Shown piece by piece: positions 22,986 to 36,122 of a stretch of 64,000 nt of DNA. Position 1 is the stretch's first letter; every line of letters starts with the position of its first letter. The DNA lies in contig NC_081412.1 of NCBI RefSeq assembly GCF_030272615.1, positions 98,579,796 through 98,643,795 on the forward strand. Direction: 5' to 3'. The notes under the pieces were generated by a model. The model was given only the letters and a program-made list of their open reading frames with translations. It made no database searches and was not told the origin of the DNA. Made by a program: the position numbers and the translations under genes. This stretch comes from Cryptomeria japonica (Eukaryota > Streptophyta > Pinopsida > Cupressales > Cupressaceae).

Positions 22986-25900
22986 TGTAATGCCCCGCTA
23001 GGAAACCCCGAAGGGATTAAGCCATAACACAAGAATAGGGTGCAATAATTTTTTTTTTTTTAAAAAGTTACACCACATTAAGATACAACAAGATATCAAA
23101 GATTCAGATTACATAGCGGAAGACATCAACTAACACCTAAAGAGTTTCCCAACGAGATTACTTAAATTTCACAATTCACTTAACTCACACAATTAATCCA
23201 ATAAGCTGATTATCTTAGTAACGAGATAATTCTTAATCAGGATAATTTCTTTCAAAAGATGGAAATATAAATCACAAACAAAGATTCATCCATTAAGATC
23301 CTTTCATAATCTACACTCAAGCTTTGCATTTAAAATTACCAGCCATACATCTAACATTCTAACACACTAGAATTCCATCATAACATAAGAGATCTTTTTC
23401 AAGCATACTTAATTTCCTTACAACAACTGAATATATATCCATTACTCTAAGTTACATTCTTTCATATTCCATCTTATTGCATTTTAAAAGACGATTACAT
23501 ACATGCATCAACGATAAATCTCATCTAAACCACTTACGCATTCGATCAACATGGCATTCAAGAAGGGACGGAATATAAGCATTTAAAGTTAATTCCATTT
23601 ATCCACTTAACCATTCTAACATAAGCTAATCATACATGATAAGGCTGAATAAAGGAAACATAAGAGAATACATCACATAACACCATAATGATCTCGGAGT
23701 TCACCCCTAAAGGGCTACATCTCCGGGTCTGCTCAATTGCAAGACCCCTCTGATAAATAATAAGGTTACGGATACAAGAGTTTACACCAATTACAATCCG
23801 GCCATCAAGGCGAAATATAAACAATATACAAACGACCGCATCGGTCAATTAATACATAAACGATCCCTGAAAAGAACAGGATCCAGCTGAACATAATCAA
23901 GCTAATACAAAGGTCCAGGAGAGCATCCATAACACTGAGCCATCACCACCCAAGGTCTATCATGAAACTGACACTCACAAGGGCATAAACAAGAGGACGA
24001 CCCACAAAGGTACTCATAACAGGACAAAACGACAACACACTAGCGAACGTAGGGACAAGTGTCATCACACGACCTGGTATTGTTACCATGGCAAGTCTTC
24101 ATAGGTCCCGGCCCCATACAATGGGTTCCCTGGCAACCTAATCCAAGCTTCCGGCCCATCCAAGCCTCATGTGGACCCACACATCCTCTCGTGAAGACAA
24201 GGATGGTGGTTTGCCATTTCAGACCTTCTCATAGCATGCCGAATCTATGATAGCACTCGTCTCATGTGTGAGGCACATTATCTTACTTAGAAATTACATT
24301 CTAATCTACTTAAAGGTTATCACTTATTAGACTCACTTTCGACGGGTTACCCAGCAGCCACTTTGGGTGCGGCCCCCAATCGAAAGCCACTTTCCCATAC
24401 GACACTAGACTAAACTCAAATGAACTCAAAACCAAGGAATACACATGGTCAGACGAACGGAGTTCAAAAGGGGAGAGACAACATCTGGTCAAACACGACT
24501 CACAAGTGGTACACTTACTGACGGTACTCTAACTAGAGACCTGACAACTAAGGTCAACCACGAATCATCATTCGACACACACAAAGAGGATATGACCAAC
24601 TACGACAACACCACAAAACAACAGTCAACTCGGAACAGAGGACTGAAACAGGTACCCCAAGTCCATCCATACGACAGGGTCCTACCAAACAAAGCACTCT
24701 TGCCATTTCATAATTAAAAGCGAATACAGAAATTAAACTCGCATAGGCAATAAACAGAAAAGACAATATTCAACAGATGCAATCTTTCCGAATTGATCTA
24801 AACATTTAAAAGTTGATCAAGTTTTCTACAAGATCCAAGTCAGATTACAGTTATCTACCTCATCTAGGGATAGGTTGTTCTTGGTTTTCTAACTCTTGAA
24901 GGTTCAAAGCATCGAACAGACATATAAAGCCATAATGAGTTCTTTAAACCAAATTCATATTAATCAAATTCAGAAAACCATTAATCCATTAAAATAAGAT
25001 ATTTATTCTCCAATCAAAACATCATTGACATACTGGTTCAAAACCAACCTCTACAGTTTCATATTTTACAAACCCAGATGCATAATACGGATCACGAAAT
25101 ATAATTATAAAAAGAGAATCTAATGAAGCTAATCATTTCCAAAAGCACATCGTTTCAATTTCTACGATCAATGGTAAAATATCTCACTTACTTCTCGATT
25201 ACTCAAATGATATGTTCTAAGATAATAATTCACATCATCAATTAGTAGTTACATCGTATTTCGACGATTTTCCAATAGCATAATATTCGATTTTGTTTTT
25301 AAACAATAATACCACAATTAGCCAAATGCTCTAATCAGCTAGAAGGTAAGATCTAGATTTATTAATCCAAGATCAATAAGAATATAAACAACAATATTCA
25401 ATTGCGAAATAACAGTTTCAGAACTTAATTAGAAGGGGTGCATAAATCATGAAATGGAATTGAATAATGATCAATCTATAAACTCCATTACAAACTAATC
25501 AATATCAAATTAACATTAATCACGATTAATGCCACCTTAATCATAATCAAGAACTAATTAAAACTTAGTCATTAACAATAACTTACATTAAGATGATAAA
25601 TAAATATCACATGCATTTTTTGAATACTAAAAAATACATTAAAAAAACCCATTTAAAAACTATGTTCTTTGTTTTAAAAAAAATGCATTTAAACCAAGAG
25701 ACGAGGGCGGGGCCCACCTCCCAACTGGGATGGTTGGGCGCCCAAGCCCTAACCGCAGGTGGAGAAAGCCTTGCGGGCGGCGCCACGGTGGTGCCCGCAG
25801 GTGCCGCGGCGCCCTGCGGCCACCGTGGCCCCTGCGGCCACCGCCGTGAGCCGCGGCCGCAGTTGCACAGCGAGCCAGAGAACACGGGAACGCGCGGGAA

Positions 25901-27391
25901 AAAGGAAGTAAGGGGGACGAGCGGGGGAGGGGAGGAGGAGCGGGTGGAGCTCCGCTCCCCGCCCTCCAACCCCAAACCAAGGGCTTCGTTAAACATTAAT
26001 TTCGCCCAGCTCGTTACCAATTTTTTTTAAAAAAAAATGCACAGTTCGGTGCAAACAAACAAGAACGCCCACAACAAATTTCATAATGAATATAAATTTC
26101 TATTTACTATGAGTTCGGTTTAAACGAACTGGGTTTGATATCATATTTTCTTGATGGTTTTCTCATCCTTAACAAACACCCAAGGGTTTCAAATGCCCAA
26201 AAGAGAAGAGGAATTAACAACACCTCAAAAACACTTCCAGCCAAGCTAGTTAATTTACTAAATCAGTTCATAAGCATGGCATTCAATGGAGAATCTAAAG
26301 CCAAGATAGCATGAAAGCATTTAAACCCCCATTTCCATTTTAAACAATAACTAAAATTGAGAGTTGGATCCTACCTGATCTCGCATTCCTGGCAAGATCG
26401 GCTGAAGAGTCCCAATCTCCAGCTGCCAAAACCCTCCTTCTCCATCCAAAATCCCCAAATTTCATCTCCAAAATTTCTTTCCAACCAAAAATTCTCCAAA
26501 ATGTCCATCCTCCAATTTTTTTCCCAAATTTTGGGTTATATGGAAGAGTTGACCAAAAATTCCATTTTTGGAATTAAAATTTTTTTTATTTTAAAAATAA
26601 TTCTCAAATTAATTCTTTTCTAGCTAATACAATAAATTAAATTGCTTTTTAATTCAAAATCGATTTTCTCATTCAACTGAAATTTAATCTTTCTAATTAA
26701 ATAAGCCAACAGAATACAATTAAATCTATTGCACTAAAATACAAAACTTTCTTTTCAATAGCATATACAAAATGCATTTAATATTCCAAATCAGTCATTT
26801 AATCGAACTCACTCCCAATTTAAAACGAGCAATCCAATATCAACGAAAATCGCATAACGAAATCCCGATTAATTTAGCCCATTAAACTCTAATGCACAAA
26901 TACATATTTAATCAAAATAATTACCAAGGACTAATTAATCAATTTAACCATGCACACCAAGCACGCAAACCGAGAAGGTCAACCAAACAGACGACTCGCA
27001 AACCCAAACAAAAAGGGATTACCGATGACGACTGGCGATGCTCACTTGAGCACGACGAAGGTCAACTAGGGTCTTACGACCACCTGATCCAACTCTAAGG
27101 ATTAAAGAGGTACACTCAAACCTGCACATCCAGGTGAAGCCGAACCTCGCACTCATGCGACGTTGTACCTGAAATTTCCTGCAACCAAGAGTCATACATG
27201 CATACATATATAAAATTTAATGAAAGCATTAGTCCGATATTAATACCACGAAATAGGAAAACTAAACAACTTGCATACAACTAGTGTGAAAACCACATCA
27301 ATAGCTATGCGTTAAATCAAACATCTGACTATAATCATTATATTAAGATAACTAACCAAGATTAGAAATTGATTAGGGCAGGGGTACTACA
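22986..27391. mobile_element. Solo LTR B (4406 bp), probably Ty3/gypsy, in copia A integrase region
   Basis: It begins TGTAATGCCCC and ends GGGGTACTACA, an imperfect inverted terminal pair, and is flanked by TGTTG at 22981-22985 and 27392-27396. Removing it joins LWHKR to the downstream MNFDNL segment of the pre-integrase domain. No element proteins were seen, so all ORFs here are taken as chance. A GC- and CpG-rich block at 25690-25990 contrasts with AT-rich surroundings. LTRs starting TGTAATGCCCC are common in plant gypsy elements; the orientation is uncertain, with minus slightly preferred. Confidence 0.75.
25690..25990. other. GC- and CpG-rich block inside LTR B
   Basis: About 300 bp with long runs of G and C. 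CCTGCGGCCACCG occurs twice in a row (about 25812 and 25831). Open frames on three strand/frame combinations follow from the lack of AT-rich stop codons and are not taken as genes. In an LTR such a block may mark the promoter and leader region. Confidence 0.7.
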
Positions 27392-27396
27392 TGTTG

Positions 27397-28497
27397 TCAT
27401 ATGAATTTTGATAACTTGGTGAAGGTAAGCAAGTCTAGTGTTGTGAGAGGATTACCACAAATTGTTAGACCAGATAATGTGATATGTAAAGACTGTCAAA
27501 TTGGTAAGATGACCTCTATTTCACTTAAGAGAAAGAATTGTACATCTGAAAATATTTTGGATTTGGTTCATACTGGTCTCTGTGGTCCTATGAGGACAAA
27601 AAGCTATTTTGGTGATAGATATTTCATGCTTTTTACCGATGATTATTCTAAGATGATGTGGGTTACATTCCTAAAGGAGAAATATGAAGCCTTTAGTTAA
27701 TTTAAAGCATTTAAAGCATTTAAAGTTCTAGTTGAGAACGAGACCGATAAAAAATTGAAATGCTTAAGATCTGATCGAGGAGGAGAATTCACATCTGATG
27801 AGTTTGTCAAGTATTGTGATAAACAGGGTATCAAGAGACAAATGTCTTCTCCAAGAATACCATAGAAAAATGGTGTACTAGAAAGGATGAACATACCAAT
27901 TGTTGATGCTACTAAAACAGTGTTATTACAAGGTAATATGCCTAAGATTTTTGGGAGAGAAGCGGTAAGTATTGCAGTCTAGAGATTAAACCAGATACTT
28001 GTAAAGAAAGACAACAATAAGACACCTTATGAGCTATGGTATGGTAAAACTCCTTGTGTTAGTTATTTCAAAATCTTTGGAAGTAAATGTTTTATTAAAA
28101 AGGATAACTATACTGGAAAGTTTGATGCAAATTTTGATAAGGAATATTTCTTGGTTATTCTTTTAAAAGCAAAGCATATAAATGCTATAATAAGAGAACT
28201 AAGAAAATAGTTGAAAGTGTTAATGTGAAGGTGGATGATTTGTCAAATAAATTTGAAGGATCAAGCAGGTCTGAACCAGAACAAGATGATAATAATGAAA
28301 GATGGTGATCTTTGAACCAGAAGCACATAATAATGATCAACTAAAAAATGAAGTATTAGGTGCTTAACCAGTAAGCGAGGACAATGAAGAAGAAAGTAGT
28401 GAATCAACTGGTGAATCAGATGAGGAAAATGCACAGTCAACATAGACTATACTTAGATATGTGAGATTAAATCACTCTCAGGACTAGATAATTGGTG
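27397..28497 (+). pseudogene. Copia A integrase region, broken
   Basis: Integrase inserts the DNA copy. Seen in order: the HHCC-like pre-integrase part (MNFDNL, CKDCQIGKM), the core start HTGLCGPM, SDRGGEFTSDEF with the second catalytic Asp, and KNGVLERMN with the catalytic Glu. The first catalytic Asp is Gly here (TGL, where copia C has TDL). Stops include TAA near 27698, TAG near 27863 in what is normally PQ-NG, and others further on. A triplicated TTTAAAGCA at 27700-27725 may be local slippage. The frame is cut by copia C at 28502. Confidence 0.85.
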
Positions 28498-28502
28498 ATA
28501 AG

Positions 28503-30025
28503 TGATAGTTCTGATACTAAATGTAAGTACAGATCCAATAGCCAATAAGATGAGGGGGGGGGGTGAATCATACAAACTTAATCTTCCATAAAAACATCAG
28601 ATTCAACCTCGGTAACATATACTTCAATAATATAACCAAAATTGTTAATCATGCAAACTCAAAAGCATATAAACATCATAAACCTCATAACACCAGATTT
28701 AACGTGGAAACCCAAATAGGGAAAAACCACAGTGGGATTTCGGACCCACTAAGAAATATACTCTTCTAGAGTATGCTCGGTTAAAAGAAAATCCTGTTAA
28801 AGATTACAAACACATTGCTAGATGTGAGCCGGTTAAGGGATTTCCCTCAGATCTGTTAGGATCTTCACCTTGTTAGAAGTGACCTTGTTAAAGGATTTCA
28901 AACACTCAATCAGAATGTCACCTTGCTAGAGGGTTTTACAAATAAGACTGTTAAGTCCACTTGGTTAAGATATTTTCTATCACTTTCATAAAATAACAGT
29001 AATAAAAATCTATCTGCAACTTCACATCTAAAATACTAAAGCAGATTCTTATTTGTTCAATACAATCTAGACATAAAACTAATCTTGTCCATCTGCTGGG
29101 CTTCTATACTCTGTTATTCAAACAGGTCTTCAAGCTTCTGTGCTCAGTAATCACTATGTAGCATCCCTGTGCATACACTTGCCCGCATACATTGTTTATC
29201 AACAGTTCCCTATTTATAAACAATTAGCTAACCGCTTAATCTCCTTGATCACATTTCCCATGATCAATCATAGCCATCAGATCTTCAATCTTGTCTAGGT
29301 TCAATGCATCTTTCGATCTGAAAATGTTTTACCCCACCTAGGAACTTGCATATATTTCTTGGAACTTGTGCCAGGGTATTGCGGTTCAATCTGTGCTATA
29401 GATCTTCATGCCAACTTTCCTTTGCCTTAGATTCATTAACAAACTTCATGCACAACATACCAATCATTTAATCAGTTCCAGCTCATCATCTTCCTTCATT
29501 AAATATCGCATGTAAACATTTAATGCATTCTGTTATAGCTCGGTTACAACTCGATTATAACTCGGTAAATACTAAACTTCACTTGGTAGTCATTCCGCCT
29601 TCATTAACCGATAGCGATAACCTTAGGGTTTACCGACTAGGTTCTTTGCTTGGTAACATAGTATAGTATTAACCTTTCAATTTACAACATATGTATGATG
29701 TTAAAACTATCTAAACATCATGATCTCATCATTGTCTGACTCAGTAATAGTTGCCCATTGAATACCTTATTCATCTTCTTATTCATCATAATCTTTCATC
29801 TGTCTTTTACTGACATCTTTATATTCTTCAAATCATACTTCTGAAGATATGGCAACATCATACTGAATTAGAAAATCAATGTCTTGACATCAATGACAAA
29901 ATAATAATATCAAGACAGTAAACATCCTTAATCAGTTATATCCATAATCATCAACAACCTTCTCAATATCCTTATTGAAATGCCAACAATCTTTCATTGT
30001 CTGTTATAATGCTATATTGCCAACA
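28503..30025 (-). repeat. Copia C 3' LTR
   Basis: 1523 bp. Read on the minus strand it starts TGTTGGCAATATAGC and ends CAGAACTATCA. It is closely similar to 34686-36122. It keeps a segment of roughly 86 bp (about 29475-29565) that the other LTR lacks. Confidence 0.92.
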
Positions 30026-30040
30026 ATCTCCCCCTTTGGC
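30026..30040 (-). promoter_or_regulatory. Polypurine tract of copia C
   Basis: Minus strand GCCAAAGGGGGAGAT lies immediately before the 3' LTR. It primes plus-strand DNA synthesis in LTR elements. Confidence 0.9.
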
Positions 30041-30423
30041 ATTGATGGCAAAACCAATTGATTTGACCTTAAAAGATTCAGATTGCTGTGATTCTGAAAT
30101 GCTGAAATGCTCTCCCCCATACATTAGACTTCTCCTCTTTTCTTCAGTCTTCTTTCCAATCTGTAGTCTTCTCAGTTTTCTTCCCCTTAAATTGGTCTTC
30201 TCCCCCTTTGACAACAATGCCAAAAAGTAAAGAACTAAAACATAATTTCTTCCTGTATGAAGTGATTTCCTGCTATTGTGTATCAACTGAGTCTCGGTCA
30301 GAGCATTCTGTCTTTAATTCCTATTCCATGTGATATTTCTTGTAATATTTCCTGTACACCTTTAGAAAACATCCTAAAGTGTGTAATGCAACATCAACTC
30401 CTAAAAGATATTTGATAGAGTCA

Positions 30424-32281
30424 TCAGATTGATGCTTTCACTGAACTCGGCCAGTGAGTAGAAGATAGGGGTAGGACCCCTAACTTACTTCTGAGACATT
30501 CAAAAGTGTCCCTTGTTAGTGGCTTGGTGAAGATATCTACAATTTGTTCCTTTGTGCTAACATACTCCAACACCACTTTCTTCTCTTGAGCTTCTTCTCT
30601 AAGATAATGATATTTGATAGAGATGTGCTTTGTCTTAGAGTGCATAACAGGATTCTTTGAAATATTAATGGCACTAGTATTGTCATAGAATATAGTTACT
30701 GGCTTGGTAACTTTCTCATTTATACCTTCCAACAGTTGTTTGATCCATGCAATGTTGGTACAATTCAATGCTGCAGCAACGTATTCAGCTTCTGCTGTTG
30801 ACTGTGAAACACATCCTTGTTTCTTGCTAAGCCAACTCACTAGTCTTTCTCCTAAAAAGAAAGCTCCTCCACTTGTGCTTTTTCTGTCATCAATGTTGCC
30901 TACCCAATCAGCATCAGTATAAACTTTTAAATCAAAATCATTTCCTTTCTGATATACTAAGCCATAATCCTCAATGCCTTTCAAGTATCTAAAAATTCTT
31001 TTGATTGCTGTCATGTGTGTTTCCTTAGGATCTGCAGAGAATCTTGCAACTATACCTACTGCATGTGCTATGTCTAGTCTGCTGTGAACAACATATTGTA
31101 GTTTTCCAATCATGGATCAGTAAAGTGTCTCATCAATAGATGCAGGTTCATCATTCTTTGATAATTTACAGTTGGTAGTCATAAGAGTACTTACTGGTTT
31201 TGAATCCTCCATTCCAAATTTCTTCAAGATTTCCTTTATGTACTTGGATTGAGTAATAAAAATCTCATTTTTCATTTGCAGTATCTATAAACCTATAAAA
31301 TACTTTATCTCACCGATTAATGACATCTCAAATTCTTTGCTCATTTCATTTCCAAAGTTCTTGCATAAAGAGTCATTTCCACAAAATATAATATCATCAA
31401 CAAATATGGCTGAGATCAGTATTCCATTTTCATTATTCTTCATGTACATATTGCTATCCTCACTTGTCCTTATAAAACCAATCTTAATCAAATAAGAGTG
31501 CAATCTTTCATACCATGCTCTAGGTGCTTGTTTCAAACCATATAAAGCTTTGTTCAATGTACATAACTGATCTTTATTATTGTCTTCAACAAATCCTTCA
31601 GGTTGTTCAATAAAAACTTCTTCTTCTAATATTCCATTCAGAATTAGCAGATTTGACATCCATTTGATATACCTTGAAGTTTTTGAAAGTAGCATAGGCC
31701 AACAATGTTCTTACTCCTTCAAGTCTAGCAACAAGTGCAAAAGTTTCACCATAATCAATTCCTTCTTCTTGAGCATAACCTTTGCAAACTAGTCTTGCTT
31801 TGTTTCGAATGACCTCTCCTTTTTCATTCAGCTTGTTTCTGAAAATCCACTTTGTACCGATTACATTTTTGTCCTTCAGTCTTGGGATTAGTGTCCATGT
31901 GTCATTCTTCTTGATTTGATCAATCTCTTCTGTCATAGCATTTATCCAATCTTCACTGTTAAATGCCTCTTTCACTATTCTCAGTTCAAATTCAGATATC
32001 AGACATGTGTTCTGTCTCAGTTTGTTCCTTGTCATCACTGGATCATCCTTATCTCCTATAATCTGACTTGGTGCATGATGTCTTCTAACATACTTGGCTA
32101 ATACAGGATCGGTAGGCTCTGTATTGTCTTCTTCATCACTCAGTAACTGGACATTCTCTTCATTTTCTTCAACAGTCTTCTCGGTAAGACTTCTTGGTTG
32201 AACATAGACAAATTCATCATAGTCTTCTAGTTCCTTGGAATTTCCTTCATCATTTCTTTCTGCAAATTCATCAATTTTCAC
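30424..32281 (-). pseudogene. Copia C reverse transcriptase and RNase H, broken
   Basis: RT copies the element RNA. Minus-strand motifs in order: NVIGTKWIFRNKLNEKGE (near 31870), ARLVCKGYAQEEGIDY, YQMDVKSA, QPEGF, LYGLKQAPRAWYERL, catalytic FVDD in IFVDDIIFCG (near 31400), SMIGKLQYVVHS, then RNase H with YTDADWVGN, STAEAEYVA, FYDNTSAINISK and TKHISIKYHYLRE. The acidic RNase H positions look intact. Breaks are a frame change near 31610-31695, a TAG near 31282 (GL-stop-ILQMK) and a TGA near 31114 where A has the Arg of YRSMIGKL. Confidence 0.9.
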
Positions 32282-32397
32282 ATTTGTATTTTGTTAGATG
32301 ATTTGATCAGACATTTAAATGCTTTGCTTCTAGAAGAATAACCTAGAAATGTTCCTTCTTCACTTTTCTGATCAAACTTGCCATTTATATCATCTTT

Positions 32398-33239
32398 GTG
32401 AACATATCATCTACTTCCAAAGATTTTAAAATAACTTACATTAGGTTTCTTATCATACCAGATTTCATATGGTGTCTTCAAAGTACCTTTCTTCAATTGT
32501 ACTCGATTCAGGGTGTAAACTGCTATGCTCATTACTTCTCTCCAAAATGTTTGTGGCACCTTCTTTTCAATCATCAGTGTTCTAGCACAATCCACAATAG
32601 ATCTGTTTCTTCTCTCAGCTATTCCATTCTGTTGTGGAGTTCTCGGTGTAGAGACTTGTCTTTTAATACCACGATCATTGCAGAATAAGTTGAATTCATC
32701 TGATGTGAACTCTCCTCCTCTATTTGATTTAAGACATTTCAGTTGTCTTCCTGCTTCATTTTCAACTCTTGCCTTGTACCATTTAAACATTTGAAATCTT
32801 CTGATTTTTCTTTTAAAAACATTGCTGACATCATCCTTGAATAGTCATCCACAAATAATATGAAATATTTAACACCATAATAACTTTGAACTTTCATAGG
32901 ACCACAAAGATCAGTGTGCACTAGATCTAAAATTCCCTTAGAAGTGTAAGACTTACTTGTAAAGCTTGATCTTGTCATCTTTCCCATCTAGCATCCTCGA
33001 CACATAACATTCTCAGGTTTTTCAAGACTCGGTAGACCTCTTACTCGGTGCTTCTTACTTATTTTGATCAGATTATCAAAATTTACATGACAAAACCTTT
33101 TATGCCATAACCAGGTATCATCTATCTTTGCATACAAACACTTGTTACGAGTTGAGTCAAGGTGAAATGTGTTACCTTTTGTTTGTGTCCTGGTAGCAGC
33201 TAATTTTCCATTTTTGTCATGAACTTTGACAATTTCTTT
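32398..33239 (-). pseudogene. Copia C integrase, broken
   Basis: The minus-strand order is pre-integrase (LWHKRFCHVNFDNL, CRGC-stop-MGKM), core (HTDLCGPM, VDDYSRMM), NRGGEFTSDEF, TPQQNGIAERRN and KTPYEIWYDKKPNVSYFKIFG. The second catalytic Asp is Asn (NRGGEF, where A has DRGGEF), a G-to-A type change that should inactivate the enzyme. A TAG lies at 32988-32990, a frameshift near 32770-32800 and a TGA near 32404. Confidence 0.87.
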
Positions 33240-34621
33240 CTAAAATTCTATTCGGTAACCTGTGTTGTTTAGCTGTGCTACACTCAACAAATTGTATTTC
33301 AAATCTTCAACCCAATAAACATCATTGCATCTTGCATTGTCAAGAAGTGTTATAGATCCTTTAACTTTCACCACACATGGTGCATCATTACCAAATCTAA
33401 CATAGCCTCCATCATAATCTTCTAATATAACAAACTTGTGTTTATCTCCTGTCATATGATGTGAGCATCCACTATCTATGATCCAAGAATCATTAGTGTT
33501 TATGTGAGATATTAGGGCTTTTTCTTCATACCTTTCTTCATCTGATCCATCTTTGATAGCCACATAAACTACTTCCTCTATATCAGTATCATCTGATTTA
33601 TCATCATCAGATTCCTCATCAGCTATTAAGCATGTCTTTCTAACTCTTCTTCTGAAATCTCGGTGTCCTCTGTAATGATTGTCTTTCTGTCTGTCATCTT
33701 GGTAATCTCTCCTTTCAGTAGAATCTTTGTCAGGACAATTAGAAGTCATATGTCCTATCTTATCACAATTGAAACATTTCAAAGGTAGTTTTCCTTTATA
33801 CTTACCTTTACCTCTCGGTAACCTTTTGGCTAATAGTGCTTCAAACTCTTCTTGCTTTCTGATTTCCTCATACAGTTTGTGTACTTCTTCCATGTTCTTA
33901 CGAAATCTTTCACTTGCTCCACTGTGATCTCCTTCAGAGTACTTATACTTTCTTTCATTGAAATCATTAGATTCATCAAGATGAAAAGAACTAAATGTAG
34001 ACTCAACTTTATTTACCGAAGATCCACTGTTATCAAAGTTACTTAACTCAAATGCATGTAGCTTACCAATAATAGCATCTAAAGAAACTGGCATATTAGG
34101 TACAGACTTCAATTCATTGATTGCAGAGACTCAGATTGCATAAGCTGGTAGAAGGGTTCTTAACAACTTGTTATATCCTTTTCTTCAATAGTTCCACCTG
34201 CTCCTTTGATTTGATTGACAATCTCCTTTAGTCTTGTACTGTATTGGGTTATGTTCTCACCTTCATTCATCCTCATAGATTCAAGTTGTCCTCTTAGACT
34301 ATCTACTTTTGCTCTTTGAACATGTTCATCTCCTTCATATACTGATATGAGCTTATCCCACATAGCCTTTGCATCATTGCAACCTTCTAGATCATTAAAC
34401 TCTGAATCGGTCAATGTAGATGTTATTTCAATCATTGCTTGAATATGTTCTTGCTTTGCCTTTATCTCTTCCATAGTCAATGGACAGGTGCTCGGTGTAA
34501 CAAAATCATTCTCCAGATAGTATACAACATATTCTCCAACTCCTGATAGATGCAGCTTCATCCTTTTCTTCCATGTAGAGAAACTTGACTTGTTCATGTT
34601 CGGTGCATCCCTCTTATACAT
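33240..34621 (-). pseudogene. Copia C gag and protease, broken
   Basis: Minus-strand ATG at 34621. The gag N-terminal half has FSTWKKRMKLHL and RAKVDSLRGQLESMR. A one-base loss near 34165 shifts the frame and a TGA near 34130 sits where the Arg of AIRVSA is expected from copia A. Gag then continues to a CX2CX4HX4C knuckle (CFNCDKIGHMTSNC), an acidic linker and the protease motif WIIDSGCSHHMT. The frame ends in TAG at 33240-33242, after which the pre-integrase sequence continues in the same frame. Confidence 0.9.
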
Positions 34622-34671
34622 CTTTGGATCTTTAACTCAAGTGCCTTTAAAATTTTCTTCCAGAGTCCAAA

Positions 34672-34683
34672 GCTCTGATACCA
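34672..34683 (-). promoter_or_regulatory. Primer-binding site of copia C
   Basis: Minus strand TGGTATCAGAGC, two bases from the 5' LTR, complementary to initiator Met-tRNA. Confidence 0.92.
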
Positions 34684-34685
34684 AT

Positions 34686-36122
34686 TGATAATTCTGATAC
34701 TAAATGTAAGTATAGATCCAATAGCCAACAAGATGAGAGGGGGGGGTGAATCATACAAACTTAATCTTCCATAAAAACATTAGATTCAACCTCGGTAACG
34801 TATACTTCAATAATATAACCAAAATTGTTAATCATGCAAACTTAAAAGCATATAAACATCATAAACCTCATAACACCAGATTTAACGTGGAAACCCAAAT
34901 AGGGAAAAACCATTGTGGGATTTCAGACCCACTAAGAAATATACTCTTCTAGAGTATGCTCAGTTACAAGCAAATCCTGTTAAAGATTACAAACACATTG
35001 CTAGATGTGACCCGGTTAAGGGATTTCCCTCGGATCTGTTAGGATCTTCACCTTGTTAGAAGTGACCTTGTCAAAGGATTTCAAACACTCAATCAGAATG
35101 TCACCTTGCTAGAGGGTTTTACAAATAAGACTATTAAGTCCACTCGGTTAAGAGATTTTCTGTCACTTTCACAAAATAACAGTAATAAAAATCTATCTGC
35201 AACTTCACATCTAAAATGCTAAAGTAGATTCTTATTTGTTCAATACAATCTAGACATAGAACTAATCTTGTCCATTTGCTGGGCTTCTATACTCTATTAT
35301 TCAAACAGGTCTTCAAGCTTCTGTGCTCGGTAATCACTATGTAGCATCCCTGTGCATACACTTGCCTGCATACATTGTTTATCAGCAGTTCCCTATTTAT
35401 AAACAATTAGCTAACCGCTTAATCTCCTTGATCACATTTCCCATGATCAATCATAGCCATCAGATCTTCAATCTTGTCCAGGTTCAATGCATCTTTCGAT
35501 CTGAAAATGTTTTACCCCACCTAGGAACTTGCATATATTTCTTGGAACTTGTGCTAGGGTATTGTGGTTCAATCTGCGCTGTAAATCTTCATGCCGACTT
35601 TCCTTTGCCTTAGATTCATTAACAAACCTCATGCATGACATACCAATCATTTAATTACTCAGTGAATACTAAACTTCACTTAGTAGACATTCTGCCTTCA
35701 TTAACCGATAGCGATAACCTTAGGGTTTACCGACTAGGTTCTTTGCTTGGTAACATAGTATAGTATTAACCTTTCAATTTACAACATATGTATGATGTTA
35801 AAACAATCTAAACATCATGATCTCATCATTTTCTGATTTGGTAATAGTTGCCCATTGAATACCTTATTCATCTTCTTAGTCATCATAATCTTTCCTGTGT
35901 CTTTTACCGACATCTTTATATTCTTCAAATCATACTTCTCAAGATATGGCAACATCATACTAAATTAGAAAATCAATGTCTTGACATCAATGAAAAAATA
36001 ATAATATCAAGACAGTAAACATCCTTAATCAGTTATATCCATAATCATCAACAACCTTCTCAATATCCTTACTGAAATGCCAACAATCTTTCATTGTCTG
36101 TTATAATGCTATATTGCCAACA
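34686..36122 (-). repeat. Copia C 5' LTR
   Basis: 1437 bp, matching the 3' LTR except for scattered changes and an internal deletion of roughly 86 bp near 35650. The flanking ATAAG follows at 36123. Confidence 0.92.

Larger units (their letters stand above)
28503..36122 (-). mobile_element. Copia element C, inserted antisense in copia A
   Basis: A 7620-bp copia element on the minus strand, flanked by ATAAG at 28498-28502 and 36123-36127. LTRs are 28503-30025 and 34686-36122, with a Met-tRNA primer site at 34672-34683 and a purine tract at 30026-30040, both read on the minus strand. The gag-protease-integrase-RT-RNase H order is complete. It is related to but distinct from A: many protein motifs are shared while the LTRs differ. 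Confidence 0.93.

Noticed and set aside
25593-26030. Overlapping open frames on both strands of the GC-rich block
   Set aside because: They are open because the block is poor in A and T. Composition is low-complexity Ala, Gly, Pro and Arg, no domain is visible, and the block lies inside solo LTR B.
28563-34952. A 68-codon ORF occurring twice (28563-28769 and 34746-34952)
   Set aside because: It is the same position in the two LTRs of copia C, read against the element's strand.
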